Below, piece by piece: positions 49,349 through 61,600 of a stretch of 64,000 nucleotides of DNA. The position numbers were made by a program, and so were the translations under genes. Numbering within the stretch: position 1 is the stretch's first letter; every line of letters begins with the position of its first letter. The notes under the pieces are model-generated. The model worked only from the letters and a program-made list of their open reading frames with translations. It was not told the DNA's origin and did no database searches. The DNA is from Treponema saccharophilum DSM 2985. GTDB lineage: Bacteria > Spirochaetota > Spirochaetia > Treponematales > Treponemataceae. The stretch covers positions 1 to 64,000 of the forward strand of contig NZ_AGRW01000046.1 in assembly GCF_000255555.1 (NCBI RefSeq), in the 5' to 3' direction.

Positions 49349-52300
49349 ATGAGACATATTTTTAGGAATACAGTTCTTTTCTTTCTTGGCGGCCTGGGCA
49401 TTTCTTCAGCATTCGCAAAGCGCGACATTACGACTCGCTCTGTCGAGCAGATGGACAGCTGGCAGGAAAAATTCGACATAAACGAGAAGAAGCCCGGAAA
49501 GTACAACATCGTCGTCACGGCGACAGACAAGGGCGGGAACACTGGGCTTGCCGGCCCGTTCAACATCTACATCGACCCCGAGTCCGACCTTCCCGTTTCC
49601 GGGATAACGAACCCGAGCGAGCAGATGCGCGTTCCCGGAAACCTCAACATCGTCGGAACGTGCGTCGATGACGACGGCGTCGACCAGGTGTGGCTCATCC
49701 TCGACGGCGACAAGGAGAATCCCGTCCTCGCCGATGGAAAGGAATTCTGGTCGTACTATCTCGACACGACGCAGCTTGAGGAAGGCCCGCACACAATCGA
49801 GGTGTACGGGACGGACATAAACGTCGGCGACGAGAAGAAGACGGGCCATTCGACGAAAGTCACGTGGAACCTCGACCGCAGGCAGCCCGTCACCGAGGTT
49901 ACGAACCATACACTCGGCGAGCTTGTTTCCGGGAAGGTCACGCTCAACGGAACGGTCTTTGACGGAAACGGCATAGATTCTCTCGCGTATTCGCTTGACG
50001 GCGGCGAGGAATTCATCCCCACGAAGCTGAAATACGACAAAAAGCTGAATGTCTGGACGTTCGAGATTCCGATTGACACGAGGAAATTCCTTGACGGGCC
50101 TTCTGTCGTCTGGTTCAAGGCGTTCGACAAGATGGGCTCAAGCTCCGTCTACTCATATCTCTATTTCATCGACAACACGAAGCCGAACGTGCAGATTGTC
50201 TCGCCTGAGCAGGGCGAGGTCTGCAACGGAATTTTCGGCGTCGCGGGATTCGCGAAGGACGTTATCGGAATCTCCAAACTTTCGTGGAGATGCGGGGACG
50301 ATTCCGGCGATTTTGAGCTTGTTCCCGGAAACCCGTACTGGTTCAAGGAAATCGACACGCGCGGGATTTCGTCCAAGTCGATCGAATTCTTCGTCACTGC
50401 CGTCGATACGGTCGGGAACACGGTCACGGTCTCGCGCGCAATCCCGCTCGACCAGAACCTCGACAAGCCCGTCGTCACGATTGAGACGCCTGAGGCTGGC
50501 GCTGCTGTCGGAAGCGAAGCCGGCTCCGAGTATCTTTCCGGTCTCGTCCTCGACGATGACGGCGTCGCGTCCGTCACGTACAGAATAGACGACGGCGAGG
50601 AGCGGACGGTGGATTCGCACGGAAGCTTCTACGTCCATCTTTCCGATGAATTCATCCCGGCGGGAAAGCACACGGTCTTCGTTTATGCGACCGACATCCA
50701 CGGCGTCAAAGGCAATGCCGCGTCGGTCGAATTCGTCGCGAAGGGAAACGCGCCTTCGTTCTCCACGGACGTTCCCTACGGTAAGAAAATCCATCCGGAG
50801 GACAATCCTTCGTTCACCGCGAAAATACACGCGGACGGCGGAATTGCCAGCGCGCGGTGGCGCATTTCCGGCGGACAGAACGCGGAGTCGGAGGGCGAGC
50901 TGAACGTTCCTCCCGAGCCGAACGTGAAAAACGATATCGACGTCACCATTCCGCTTGCGGACGCTCCGTGGGGAATCGTGCAGGTCGAGATTTTTGCGAC
51001 GGACAAATACGGGCGCACATCCCGGTTCAGCTCCGTCGTCGATATGATTGATTTGACGCGCATCCACACGGATTCCCCGCGCGTCGTGTTCGACGATTCA
51101 CGCGTCATTCCGAGCCCTGACGGCTCGTCGTTCTCGATAATAAAGAACGACAAGAACCATCCCGTGCACGGATTTTTCCTCGACTCTTCGTCGGCGGGAA
51201 AAATAAAATCCGTCGCGCTCGTCCCGAACACGTCTCTCGCTTCTGCTGAATTCGACGCGGAGACGGGAATCATCACGCTCAAGGCGGGGAAGGGCGGGCT
51301 TGTTTCCGAGCCGGTCGTCGTCCGCGTCACGACGGAGCGGAACAAGACGTTCGACAGCATTCCCGTCGTCTTCGAGGCGGAAGTCGATTGGGATGCGCCC
51401 GCGCTTTCGTTCGACAGCGACGGAAAGACGTTCGACATAGCGAACCCCGCCGCGCCCGCCGCCGAATCCGTTTCCGAGAATCCCGAAGCGGTCTCGGAGC
51501 CGGAGCCGGCAAGCGCGCCCGCGGAGATAATCGTAAAAGGCACGGTATCATCCGCGCAGGCAATCAAGAAATTCGGCTACCGGATTTACAGCGCGCAGAG
51601 CGTTCTCAACGGCGGCTTTGTCGTCCCGAACTCGCAGAAGGATTTTTCGGCGATGGAATTCGTCGATGTGGAGATAGACCCGCTTAAAACGGAGAAATCG
51701 GTCTCGTTTGCGATTCCGTATGAGAAATTCTGCCCCGGCGTCTCCGTTGTCGAGATTGTCGCGGACAACGGAAACCGCTCGTTCAGCCCGTTCTTCGTCA
51801 ACAACGTGCGCCATTCCCCGGAAATAGCCGCGAACGGAAAAAAAGCACCGGCGCCGGCAAAACCGGACGTGCGCTGGTTCGAGAGCATGGACGGCGGCGA
51901 CATCTACCACGCTGTCGTGTACCAGGGAAAGGACGCGATTGAGAATATGTTCGGCCGCCACCCGAGGTCTGAAGTCGTCGAGGCGATGCACAAATTCACC
52001 GCGAGCATCTCTTACGAGGGCGGAAAAACGCCCGTCGAGTCTTCTTTCAACGTAACGGGAAAAAGCAACGCAAAGGTTTTCATCGAGAAGGTCGGCGATT
52101 TTGCGTTCAGGAACGGCATGGTCGTCCCGATGGAGCGCGGAAGCGCGGGAATCCCCGTGCGCGTCTCAATCGAATCCGACATTCCGGTGAAATCCGTCTC
52201 CTTTGAGATAAGCGGCGACAAGGTTCCGGGCGGAGCAGAATCCGCGAAGGGAACCGCGCCTGTCGTTCTCGACGAAAGCGACGGAAAGAAATATGTCGCG

Positions 52301-55300
52301 GAATTCGTCATGGCCGACCAGCCGTCGCGCTTGACGCGCATTTCCGTTACGGCGGAGACTGAGCTTGACAAGACGACGTACAGCGGGACGGTGGGAATTG
52401 TACGCGAGATGCCCGCCGCGAGAATCCGCGATGACGCGAAGATATTCTGGATTCCTGACAATGCCGTTTTCGATGAGAAAAACGGAAGGTACGTTCTGAC
52501 CGGCTCACGCGCGTTCGAGGGTTTTGCGAACTTGTACGCGCCTGTCTCCGTGCAGGTTGCTGGCGGCGTTTCCGGCGTTTCCGTCGTCGAGGAAAGCGGC
52601 GAGGACGGAAGGTCGTTCGCAATTGCGTTCGAGAAGGACGGCGTGTACAAGAACGTTTCGGTGAAGGCGGTCGACGCCCTGGGAAACGAATTCACCAGCC
52701 CCGCGATAACGGTCCTCGTCGATACGGAGGCTCCGAAACTCGAAATAGGCTCGCCCGTTCCGCAGTCGTGGATTCGCGACAGCGTGAAATTCTCCGCGAA
52801 GGTTTCGGACGACAACGAGATAACGCTCACCGAGATTTCGACGGATGAGGGCGACACGTGGACGTCGTTCAAGGCGGACGGAAGCGAGTCTGTGATATCG
52901 TTCGCGAACGCGCCCGACGGTCTCAGGCGGATAATGGTGCGCGCGACGGATGTTGCGGGACACGTTTCCATTGCGTCGGTCGGCGTTCAGAAAGATACTG
53001 TTCCTCCGGAAGTGCGCGTAATTGTGCCGACTCCGGACGATATAGTGAACGGCGAGAACCTCATCGCGTTCATCGCCAAGGATTCCGGGTTCGTCATGTC
53101 GTCGCAGTTCTCGCTCAAGAAGCAGACCGCCCCGGCAAGCGGAAAGAAGCCTGCTGAATTCGCGGACATTTCCGTTCCCGTTGACGTGGCGCCGATGATT
53201 GCGACGCACGTTGGAACGCTCGACAAGCCGATTGACCAGGCTATGGTATTCTCGTTCACCGACGAGGCGGGCAACACGACCAAAATCGGCGAGTGGGAAT
53301 TCAGCGTGGACGAGCAGAGCGACCTTCCTGTAGCGTCGATTCACCTTCCCGAGGAGAACGCCGTCCTCACGCGCGACTTCACGATTTCCGGAATCGTCAC
53401 CGACGACGACGGAAAGAGCAAAATCTGGTGGAAAATCGACGACGGAGAGTACAAGGAGCTTCCTGAATACGACAACAGCTTCTCAATCGACATCCCGCTG
53501 AACACGATGACGGACAACGAGCATTCCGTGACGGTTTATGCCGTCGACATCAACGGCATAAAGGGCGACGAGGTGACGAGAAATTTCCGCATATCGCTTG
53601 AGGAGCCGAAGGGCGAGGTTCTCACTCCGCCGATTTCCGACACCGTGCGCGAATGGATAAAGATAACGGGCAAGGCGACGGACGAGAACGGAATCAGCAA
53701 AGTCTACGTCTCGCTCGACAACGGAAACAGCTACGACGAGGCAATCGGAAACTACTCGCACGAGGAGAAGCTCTGCAACTGGAGCTACGAATTCGACACG
53801 CGCGTAATCCAGGACGGAACGCACGTCGTCTTCATCAAGATTGTCGACTGGTACGGAATCGAGGGGCTGTACTCCTCGCTCATAAACATTGACAATACGC
53901 CGCCGGAAATCAATCTCGAGTACCCGCTCGACGACTCGGTCTCCACGGGAACGCTTTTCTTCAGCGGCCAGACAATCGACAACATCGACCTTACCGATTT
54001 GTTCATCTCGGTCAGGAGCCTTGAGGGGAAAAACGTCCCGGCGGAGCTCTCACACAAAAAGCTCGTGCCCGACCGCATCATCACGCAGATTCTCGAAATC
54101 GGCGCGCTTTCAGACGGATTCTACAACGTCGAGCTTACCGGAAAGGACGCGGCGGACAACATCACGCGCGTCAGCCGCAACTTCCGCCTCGACCGCTCCG
54201 CTCCCATCGCGAAGGTCGACCTTCTCTATCCGCTCAACGGTGAGGCGGTGCAGAGCGTCTTCAACGTTTACGGAACGGCAGTCGTCACCGAGCCGCGGAA
54301 AATCGTCTCGCTCAAGCTTCTGTCGGACAACGCGGAAATCGGCGAGACCGAGCTTTCCGAAAGCGGCTACTACAAATTCACCGTGACGAAAGAGCAGATG
54401 GAAGCAGGACAGCATTCGATTCGTGTCGTCGCTGTCCTTGACGATGGCACGAAAATCGATTCGAACGAGCAGTACCTCATTTATTCCGACGTCGGCCCGT
54501 GGATAACAATCGACAACTTCACCTACGGCGATTTTGCGATAGATCGCCCGTATATCAAGGGAAGCGCTGGGTATACTATTTCCGAGGAGGAGATTGCCGC
54601 CGCCAAAGAAAAGGGATTGTCGAAACGCGTCGAAAAGGAAAGGAAGGACGCGCTTGAGGCGAAGCGCATCGACAAAATCGAGCTGAGCCTGGACAACGGA
54701 AAGACGTTCCAGACGATTTCCGAGAAGAAGAACTGGAAATACCGCGTGGAGAACGAGGACATCGCGGAAGGATACCACTTCCTCCTCGTCCGCGCGCGCA
54801 TGAAGAACGGCGAGGTTGCCGTGACGCGCTGCATCGTGCAGGTTGACAGCACGAAGCCGACGATACGGCTTATCAGCCCGGGAATGGGCGGAAGATACAA
54901 TCAGGAGCTTGAGTTCAGCGGACTTGCGCACGACGACGTTTCGCTCAAGCATCTTGAGCTTGCGCTCAGAAAGGGCGACAAGGCTGCTTACGAGATTCCG
55001 GGATTCATCCAGGGATTGTACATGGACGGACAGTTCTGGGGCGCGACGTTGTATTCGTTCGGCGCGGGACTTTCGTTCTATGACGACAACGTAAAGGTTC
55101 AGTTCCAGTTCGGGCAGTTCACGCAGGCGCAGCGGGACATATTCTCGATGACGGCGCAGCGCTACGGCGGAAATGTCATGGGGCTGAAGATTCTGGCGAA
55201 CGTCTACAATATGCCGTTCCGCTATTACTTCGGACCCGATTGGGATTGGCTCAGCCTGAACGTTTCGGTGGGCGCCAATTTCAGCCACTTCAGCGAGTCT

Positions 55301-55507
55301 GGTTCGGGTTCCGATCAGATTCTTTCGGCGCTGCTCTTCCAGCTTGAATTCCCGAAGGTGACGAGGGACAAGAAGGCGAAGATGTTCAGGACGTTCTCGT
55401 TCTACACGGAAGGTCAGCTCTGGTTCATTCCGTCCGATGTTTCGAGTGCGGATATCGCAACGCTTGTCCCGCAAATTTCGTTCGGTCTGAGGGCTTACGT
55501 GTTCTAG
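49349..55507 (+). CDS. Giant Ig-repeat surface protein with a C-terminal barrel-like domain
   Basis: Likely adhesin or surface scaffold. The 2052-residue protein has a signal peptide (NTVLFFLGGLGISSAFA) followed by many tandem Ig-like domains of roughly 90-110 residues, each with variants of DNTKPNVQIVSPEQG...V.G.A.DD.GI..V....DG. About 17-20 can be counted. The last 170 residues differ: alternating aromatic/polar strands (MDGQFWGATLYSFGAGLSFYDD; FRYYFGPDWDWLSLNVSVGANFSHF) and a terminal YVF, like a small outer-membrane beta-barrel. This suggests the repeats are displayed outside and anchored by the C-terminus. GAGGA precedes the ATG at 49349. The next gene encodes a second Ig-repeat protein, so the two may work together. 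Confidence 0.82.
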   Translation: MRHIFRNTVLFFLGGLGISSAFAKRDITTRSVEQMDSWQEKFDINEKKPGKYNIVVTATDKGGNTGLAGPFNIYIDPESDLPVSGITNPSEQMRVPGNLNIVGTCVDDDGVDQVWLILDGDKENPVLADGKEFWSYYLDTTQLEEGPHTIEVYGTDINVGDEKKTGHSTKVTWNLDRRQPVTEVTNHTLGELVSGKVTLNGTVFDGNGIDSLAYSLDGGEEFIPTKLKYDKKLNVWTFEIPIDTRKFLDGPSVVWFKAFDKMGSSSVYSYLYFIDNTKPNVQIVSPEQGEVCNGIFGVAGFAKDVIGISKLSWRCGDDSGDFELVPGNPYWFKEIDTRGISSKSIEFFVTAVDTVGNTVTVSRAIPLDQNLDKPVVTIETPEAGAAVGSEAGSEYLSGLVLDDDGVASVTYRIDDGEERTVDSHGSFYVHLSDEFIPAGKHTVFVYATDIHGVKGNAASVEFVAKGNAPSFSTDVPYGKKIHPEDNPSFTAKIHADGGIASARWRISGGQNAESEGELNVPPEPNVKNDIDVTIPLADAPWGIVQVEIFATDKYGRTSRFSSVVDMIDLTRIHTDSPRVVFDDSRVIPSPDGSSFSIIKNDKNHPVHGFFLDSSSAGKIKSVALVPNTSLASAEFDAETGIITLKAGKGGLVSEPVVVRVTTERNKTFDSIPVVFEAEVDWDAPALSFDSDGKTFDIANPAAPAAESVSENPEAVSEPEPASAPAEIIVKGTVSSAQAIKKFGYRIYSAQSVLNGGFVVPNSQKDFSAMEFVDVEIDPLKTEKSVSFAIPYEKFCPGVSVVEIVADNGNRSFSPFFVNNVRHSPEIAANGKKAPAPAKPDVRWFESMDGGDIYHAVVYQGKDAIENMFGRHPRSEVVEAMHKFTASISYEGGKTPVESSFNVTGKSNAKVFIEKVGDFAFRNGMVVPMERGSAGIPVRVSIESDIPVKSVSFEISGDKVPGGAESAKGTAPVVLDESDGKKYVAEFVMADQPSRLTRISVTAETELDKTTYSGTVGIVREMPAARIRDDAKIFWIPDNAVFDEKNGRYVLTGSRAFEGFANLYAPVSVQVAGGVSGVSVVEESGEDGRSFAIAFEKDGVYKNVSVKAVDALGNEFTSPAITVLVDTEAPKLEIGSPVPQSWIRDSVKFSAKVSDDNEITLTEISTDEGDTWTSFKADGSESVISFANAPDGLRRIMVRATDVAGHVSIASVGVQKDTVPPEVRVIVPTPDDIVNGENLIAFIAKDSGFVMSSQFSLKKQTAPASGKKPAEFADISVPVDVAPMIATHVGTLDKPIDQAMVFSFTDEAGNTTKIGEWEFSVDEQSDLPVASIHLPEENAVLTRDFTISGIVTDDDGKSKIWWKIDDGEYKELPEYDNSFSIDIPLNTMTDNEHSVTVYAVDINGIKGDEVTRNFRISLEEPKGEVLTPPISDTVREWIKITGKATDENGISKVYVSLDNGNSYDEAIGNYSHEEKLCNWSYEFDTRVIQDGTHVVFIKIVDWYGIEGLYSSLINIDNTPPEINLEYPLDDSVSTGTLFFSGQTIDNIDLTDLFISVRSLEGKNVPAELSHKKLVPDRIITQILEIGALSDGFYNVELTGKDAADNITRVSRNFRLDRSAPIAKVDLLYPLNGEAVQSVFNVYGTAVVTEPRKIVSLKLLSDNAEIGETELSESGYYKFTVTKEQMEAGQHSIRVVAVLDDGTKIDSNEQYLIYSDVGPWITIDNFTYGDFAIDRPYIKGSAGYTISEEEIAAAKEKGLSKRVEKERKDALEAKRIDKIELSLDNGKTFQTISEKKNWKYRVENEDIAEGYHFLLVRARMKNGEVAVTRCIVQVDSTKPTIRLISPGMGGRYNQELEFSGLAHDDVSLKHLELALRKGDKAAYEIPGFIQGLYMDGQFWGATLYSFGAGLSFYDDNVKVQFQFGQFTQAQRDIFSMTAQRYGGNVMGLKILANVYNMPFRYYFGPDWDWLSLNVSVGANFSHFSESGSGSDQILSALLFQLEFPKVTRDKKAKMFRTFSFYTEGQLWFIPSDVSSADIATLVPQISFGLRAYVF

Positions 55508-55644
55508 CGGGGCGGCTCGCGTGGTTTTCCGGTGCGTTTGAAATGGAGTCTTCATCACGTCGGATTCATCTGCGCAAGAATTTCTGTTTTGATTTGGGGA
55601 CGGGGGAATTTTCTTCCGTTCCCGGGAATATGAGAGAGATTTTT

Positions 55645-58600
55645 ATGGATGATATGGTGATGAAGATGTTCAGGAAGATTTCGGCGTCAGTTGCATGTTG
55701 TGTTTCTCTTTTCGCGGTCGCGGGCTGCGATGTCGGTTTGGGCGAGTCGGTGGACACGTCGGCGCCGACGCTCTCAATCGAATACCCGCCGATTGCGGCT
55801 GTCATAAAGGATACGTTCGTTCTTTACGGCTCGTGCGATGACGACAAAGATGTCGCGTCCGTTTCCGTGCAGGTTGTGAACACGGAGACGAAGGAAGTCG
55901 TGGACACGCTGAATGCGACGATAGACGCGGGCGGAAAATCATGGCGCGTCGATGTGAACCCGTATATCGAGGAAACGGGGAAATACAAATATCTCGACGG
56001 GACATACCAGTTCAGCGTGAGCGCGGTTGATGGCGCGGGGCACTCGTCCGGCGAAAGCTCGCGCACGTTCGACCTCGACAACACCGCGCCAGTGTTCATC
56101 ATATCGAAGCCGGGCGTCAGGAAGGGCGAGAACAAATCCGCGTCAAAATACGGTTCCGTGTTCACGATTGACGGCACGATTGCCGACGACCACACAATCG
56201 CCGTTATGGACGTGAAGATTTTCAGCAGCACGACGGGCGAGCTTCTTTCCGCCGAAACGTACGACGGCGAGCAGCTTGAGTCGTTCCGCGAGGAGGAGAT
56301 TGCGACTGCCGGCGGAACGAGCGTGACGATAGCTCAGTACGGAAGCGGAACGCGCTATTCTCAGCTCCATCCGAATGACAGCGGGACGGAAACTTACTAT
56401 GCGGAAATATCTCTTTCCGACAATGCGGAAACCTACAATAATCCGGCGGAAAGCGATCGGAGCGCCGCGGAATCGAAAGCCGATTCCATAGGGAACACGA
56501 CGTCAAAGCTCTATCTTTACGATGACGTATACACCTCGCTGATGAGCACGAAAAAGGGGCTTGGGCTTTCCGCCGCCGACCTCAAAAACATCCTGAACGG
56601 AACTGTCTCGAACGATGAGGCGCTCGCGAAACTGGCGGAAAGCGAGACTGACACGTCCGCCGACACGGACAGCAAGCTTCTGTTCTCGCTGAACCCCGAG
56701 TCGAACCCGACGTACACGGTTTCCGGGTACGGATTCGATTTTTCGGGAAACGGGACGATTCAGTCCGCGTCGAGCGGAAATACCGTGAACTTCACGCTGA
56801 ATTCAGGACTTGACGGCGTGAAGGTGGACCCGTCTACGCTGAAAGTCTGGATAAAAAGGTACGAATCGAAACCGAACGACGAGTCCTCGATAAAAGAGGA
56901 TATCGCAAGCCTCGTAGGAAAAGTCGGCCCGCTCGACGCGAACGCGAAAAGCGACGGCGAGAAGACGATTTCCGATGAAGACAAGCAGCGGATATCCGAC
57001 GAGGACGGCTGGACGTGCATCTTTGATTATTGCGACTATACGGGAAGTTCCGTCGATGTCGAGTCGGTCGCAATCACATTGCCGACGAACATAAAAATCA
57101 ACAAATACTACATTCTCGCGGCGACGGGCTACGACGTTGACGACGTTGCGTTCTCGCACAACACGGTGTACGGATTTGCGGGCAACGAGCAGGGAATTGC
57201 GCCAACAATCGAATTCACTTCGCCGGAAAACGCTGCATTCGTCAACGCTTCCGACTTCTCGTTCGTCGGAACTGCCGTCGTGAACAGCGAGTCGCTTTTC
57301 GTCAAGAAACTCGTCGGAACGGTTACCGCGGCGAGCGGAAGCAACTCGAATATCGGAAGCCGCGAAATCACCCTTTCGCGCATGACCGTCGCGGAGGATA
57401 TGGCGTGCGAGGATTCTGAGCTTGGGGAGGCGTTCACTTTCGACCGTTCGACGGGCATCTGGACGTTTACGCCTTCAAAAATCCCGAATTTCGTTTCCGA
57501 AACGGGAGCTGCAACGAAATATACGCTGAGCCTTTTTGCTGAATCCTCTTCCGGGCACAACATCACGATGTCGACCATGGTGCAGCTCGACACGACGAAG
57601 CCGGTCGTCACAATCACGACGGTCACGCCGACGGTTTCTGGAGCGGACTTCGACGGAAGCGACAACGTGTACATCAACGGAACTGTGCGCATAATGGGTT
57701 CAATCGTCGAGCAGAACTTGGCTTCTGTTACCTACGACATTTGGGCTTCTACTGATTTGACTAAGGAGCTTACCGCCTCTGATTCCATTCTTGCCCAGAT
57801 GAAAGCTGCCACTGAGAACAATCCGAATATTCCTGCCGCCTACGACGGAAATCTCGAAACATCGAACTCAATCGACGTGTCGTTCATGTCGTCGATGGTC
57901 ACCCAAGGGATGATACGGGGTGGCGCAATTGCGAAGGACCAGCCTATAAAAATACGCGTGGTCATTACCGCGACGGACAAAGTTGGCAATGTCGGAATTT
58001 ATTCTTCCGATGAATACAACGATGGAAAGGACTTCATCATATACCAGGAGACCGACCGCCCGAAAATCACGTTCGGCAACGCGGACTCTTCTGTGACGAG
58101 CGAGAGCGGAATAAACTCCGAGACAAACCTTTTCGGAACGACAAGCAACAACAAGCTTTCATTGAGCTTTGAGGATGACGACTCCGTGGCAAAATACGAG
58201 GTCTATCTCTACAATTCTGACGGAACGGCTCTCGCCGCTGTTAACGACGCTTATGGCGACGCGAATCCATATTCGCTTTCTCCGAACAAGACAACAGCCA
58301 GCCTGAACTATCTTTTGCCTGAGACTGAGGGCGTGTACCAGGTGAAGGTCGTCGCTTGCGACAGTGGATATGTCGGAGTGGAAGCCACATCATTTACGGA
58401 CGCTTTCAGAAGAATTGAAGTTGGCAACTTCTTCATCGCGGTTGATTCCGGCGCACCGACACTGAGCGTGGATTCTGTTTCGGCATACGTTTCGACTACC
58501 GACTCAATCACGGGAACTGTTTCTCCGTCTACGAAGAGCTTCGACAACGGAACTGAAATTTCCGCCGTATTCCTCGATTCGGAGCTGCAGGAACTTGCAA

Positions 58601-61600
58601 CACAGCCGGCAACGCTCTCGGCAACTATGGACGGAACTTCATGGACGTTCCCGCTCTCAGCTCTTCCAGCAAACACAAGCAAAAAATACATTCTGAAAAT
58701 CACCGCCACGGACAAGTATCAGCAGAAATCCTCTACGAACGTGACATTCTCGATGGACCCGAACGAGCCGACAATTACGGAACCGACTTCAAAGCAGACC
58801 GTAAAACTCGATGAGTCAAGCTATGTTACTTTGAATGTTGTAGTAAGCGACGACGATGGCGGAAGTGGACTTTCTACAGTCGGATATTATCTTTCAGAAG
58901 ACAACACGGCACCTTCTTCTTACGACAGTGTTACATGGACTGCCATGAACCAGACAAACGATGACTGGCGAACGACATTCGACACTTCTTCTGTAAAAAA
59001 TGAAGACGGAATCTTGTATGCCTTCTTTGGCGCAAAAGACAACGCTGGAAACACACAAGTCTCAACTTCTTCAATAGAACTAACAATCGACAAGACGGCT
59101 CCTGCAATCACGGTGACTGGCTTTGACGGAAATGCGGTTTCTGCGAACGGAAGCGCAACGACAAAAGACAGCACAAAAACATTCTCGGTTGAAGTTGCCG
59201 ACACGAACCTTGATTCTCTTGTTTCAGATAATTCTTCCGTTACTGTTGGAACTGGCTCTGTTTCTGGCGATGTGACAACATACCCTGTTACAGTCGGCTG
59301 GACGGATTCAAATGGAAGCGTTGAAGATTCAAAAACAGTCACATTCACTGCAAAAGATACAAACGGTCGCGAGACGACAAAGAAAGTCACTCTTGCGTGC
59401 GACAACAACGCTCCTCGCGTAACGCTCGGAACGACGAACGAATTCGCAACGTCAGCTCCTCAGCTTTCTGGAACGATTAAGGACGCAAACATCACAAAAT
59501 CGGCAAGCGACCTCAAAGTTTATCTTGTTGGAAGCGCGACAAAAGAAGGTGCCGTTACAATCGACTCTGACGGAAAATGGACTGCGACGTTCAGCGGCGT
59601 TGACGCGGGAACGTACGGAATCGCGCTCCTCGCAAAAGACACGTTCGGAAACGAAAGCGCATACGCTACGAGCGGCACGACTGTTCCTTCATTTACGGGA
59701 ACGGCTGTTGCCCTTACAAACTCAAAAATCACAATCGACGCGACCGCCCCTGAGCTTTCGGGCAGCGTAAAAGTCGGAACGAGCGCGAACCCGACAACAA
59801 CGGTCGAGTCTTCTTTCTATTCGAACGGCTCCGCTGACATCTACATTGCAGGAAAAGTCGCCGACGAAACTGGCGGAAGCGGAATCGACACCAGCAAAGT
59901 CTGGATTCTTCCATACAGCAAAGTCACTTCCGAAACTGCAACCGACACGAACAAAGCGACTGTCGATGAAAACGGGAATTTCACGTTCACGCTTTCTTCT
60001 TCATCAATCTCGAAATCTGGCAACGTGTACATCCGCGTGGCAGACAAAGCCGGAAACATCACGGACACGAGCTTGTTCGCAATCACTTTCGACAATACTG
60101 CACCGAAGATTCAGAGCGCAACGCTTTCAGGAACGAAAGTCGCGGGAACGGAATCTTACACTGCATACAAGTCGGGAACGGACGAAAGCGGAAACGACAA
60201 ATATTTCGTGAACACAACGAGCGGAAACACATTCTCTGTTTCTGGAATCGCGACCGACAATTTGGGACTCGCAAAACTTGAGCTTTTTGTTAACGGAACA
60301 AGCGCAGGTTCAATTACGGACGAGAACAAACTTTCTGAATGGAAATTCGAGAATGTCGTCCTCGCTTCCGACAGCACGAGCGCGACACTCACTCTTACGG
60401 ATAAAGCAGGCAACACTGCGGAAAAGACAATCGCGCTCGTTTCCGACACTACAGCCCCAGCTTCCCAGCACGACGAAGGAACGACGGACAGCTACTTTAG
60501 AATAGGCGACGCTGCTGAAGACTCTGTGAGCGACGTTGGCGCAAAATACACCGCTGGAACATACGGAAACTCTACGACAATCAAAGTTCGCGGAACGTTT
60601 ACCGAAACAGGAAGCGGAACTTCGCTCATTTACTACAAACTTTTCAAAAATACTCTTCCGACGGAAACTGAACTCACTGACTTCGCTAAAGACCCGGACG
60701 GAAAAAAGACCGGTTATTTCTCACCGCTTTCTAGTGCTGAAGAAAAAACAGTCGGCGGAACGAAAATCGAGTCCACATTCAAGACGAATATTTCGGGCTT
60801 TGAGGAAGGAAAGAACTACCTCGCGCTTGTTGCTGTCGATAACGTCGGAAACAAAGCTATTGACGGAATTACGTTCACTGCGGATGAAAAAACGCTCAAC
60901 TGCTATTCAATCAACGTTGACTCAAAAGCTCCGACCGTTAAGGGCGAGAACGGAACTGCACTTACGAACGGAGCAGGCGAGGGCGACGACGCTTACATTG
61001 TGTTCACGGGAACGGCTACGGATGCAAATTCTGGAATCAAGTCTGTCAGCGTGAGCGTCACGATTGGCGAAGAGGACAAGGCTGTTTCTGACGTTACTGT
61101 TGAAGATGCGACCGGCGATGACAACACGGAGAATGACTCGAACAAGAAGAAGTGGACTGCAAAAATTCCAAAATCACTCTTCTCTTCTATTTCATCCGGA
61201 AACTGCCCTGTTTACGCGACCGCAATCGACAATGCGGGCGAGGGAAACAAGCAGACTGTGAGCGTAGGCCAGATTTCAGTCGATAAAGTTCTGCCGAGGG
61301 TGAAGCTCAATTCTATAAGCGACGCTTATTCTTCTACGGAAAACGATGACACCGAAATCAACGGAACAATCGCGCTTTCGGGAACTGTGGAAGACGAAAA
61401 CACATTGCGGGAAAATGGCGAAAACGATGTCAGCAACACGGTCACGAAAATCCGCTACGCTCAATTTGATACAAAGCCAACTTCTGCGCCTGCAAATAAT
61501 TCAGCTAGCTGGCAGACTTTGAGCGGGCTTTCAATCACGGGCAACTACTCATTCAAGGTTGCAGGTTTTGACACGACAAAACTTGCAGACGAGAAATACT

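Noticed and set aside
54110-55558. 482-codon minus-strand frame under the Ig-repeat gene
   Set aside because: Shadow of the giant gene; no motif or start signal.
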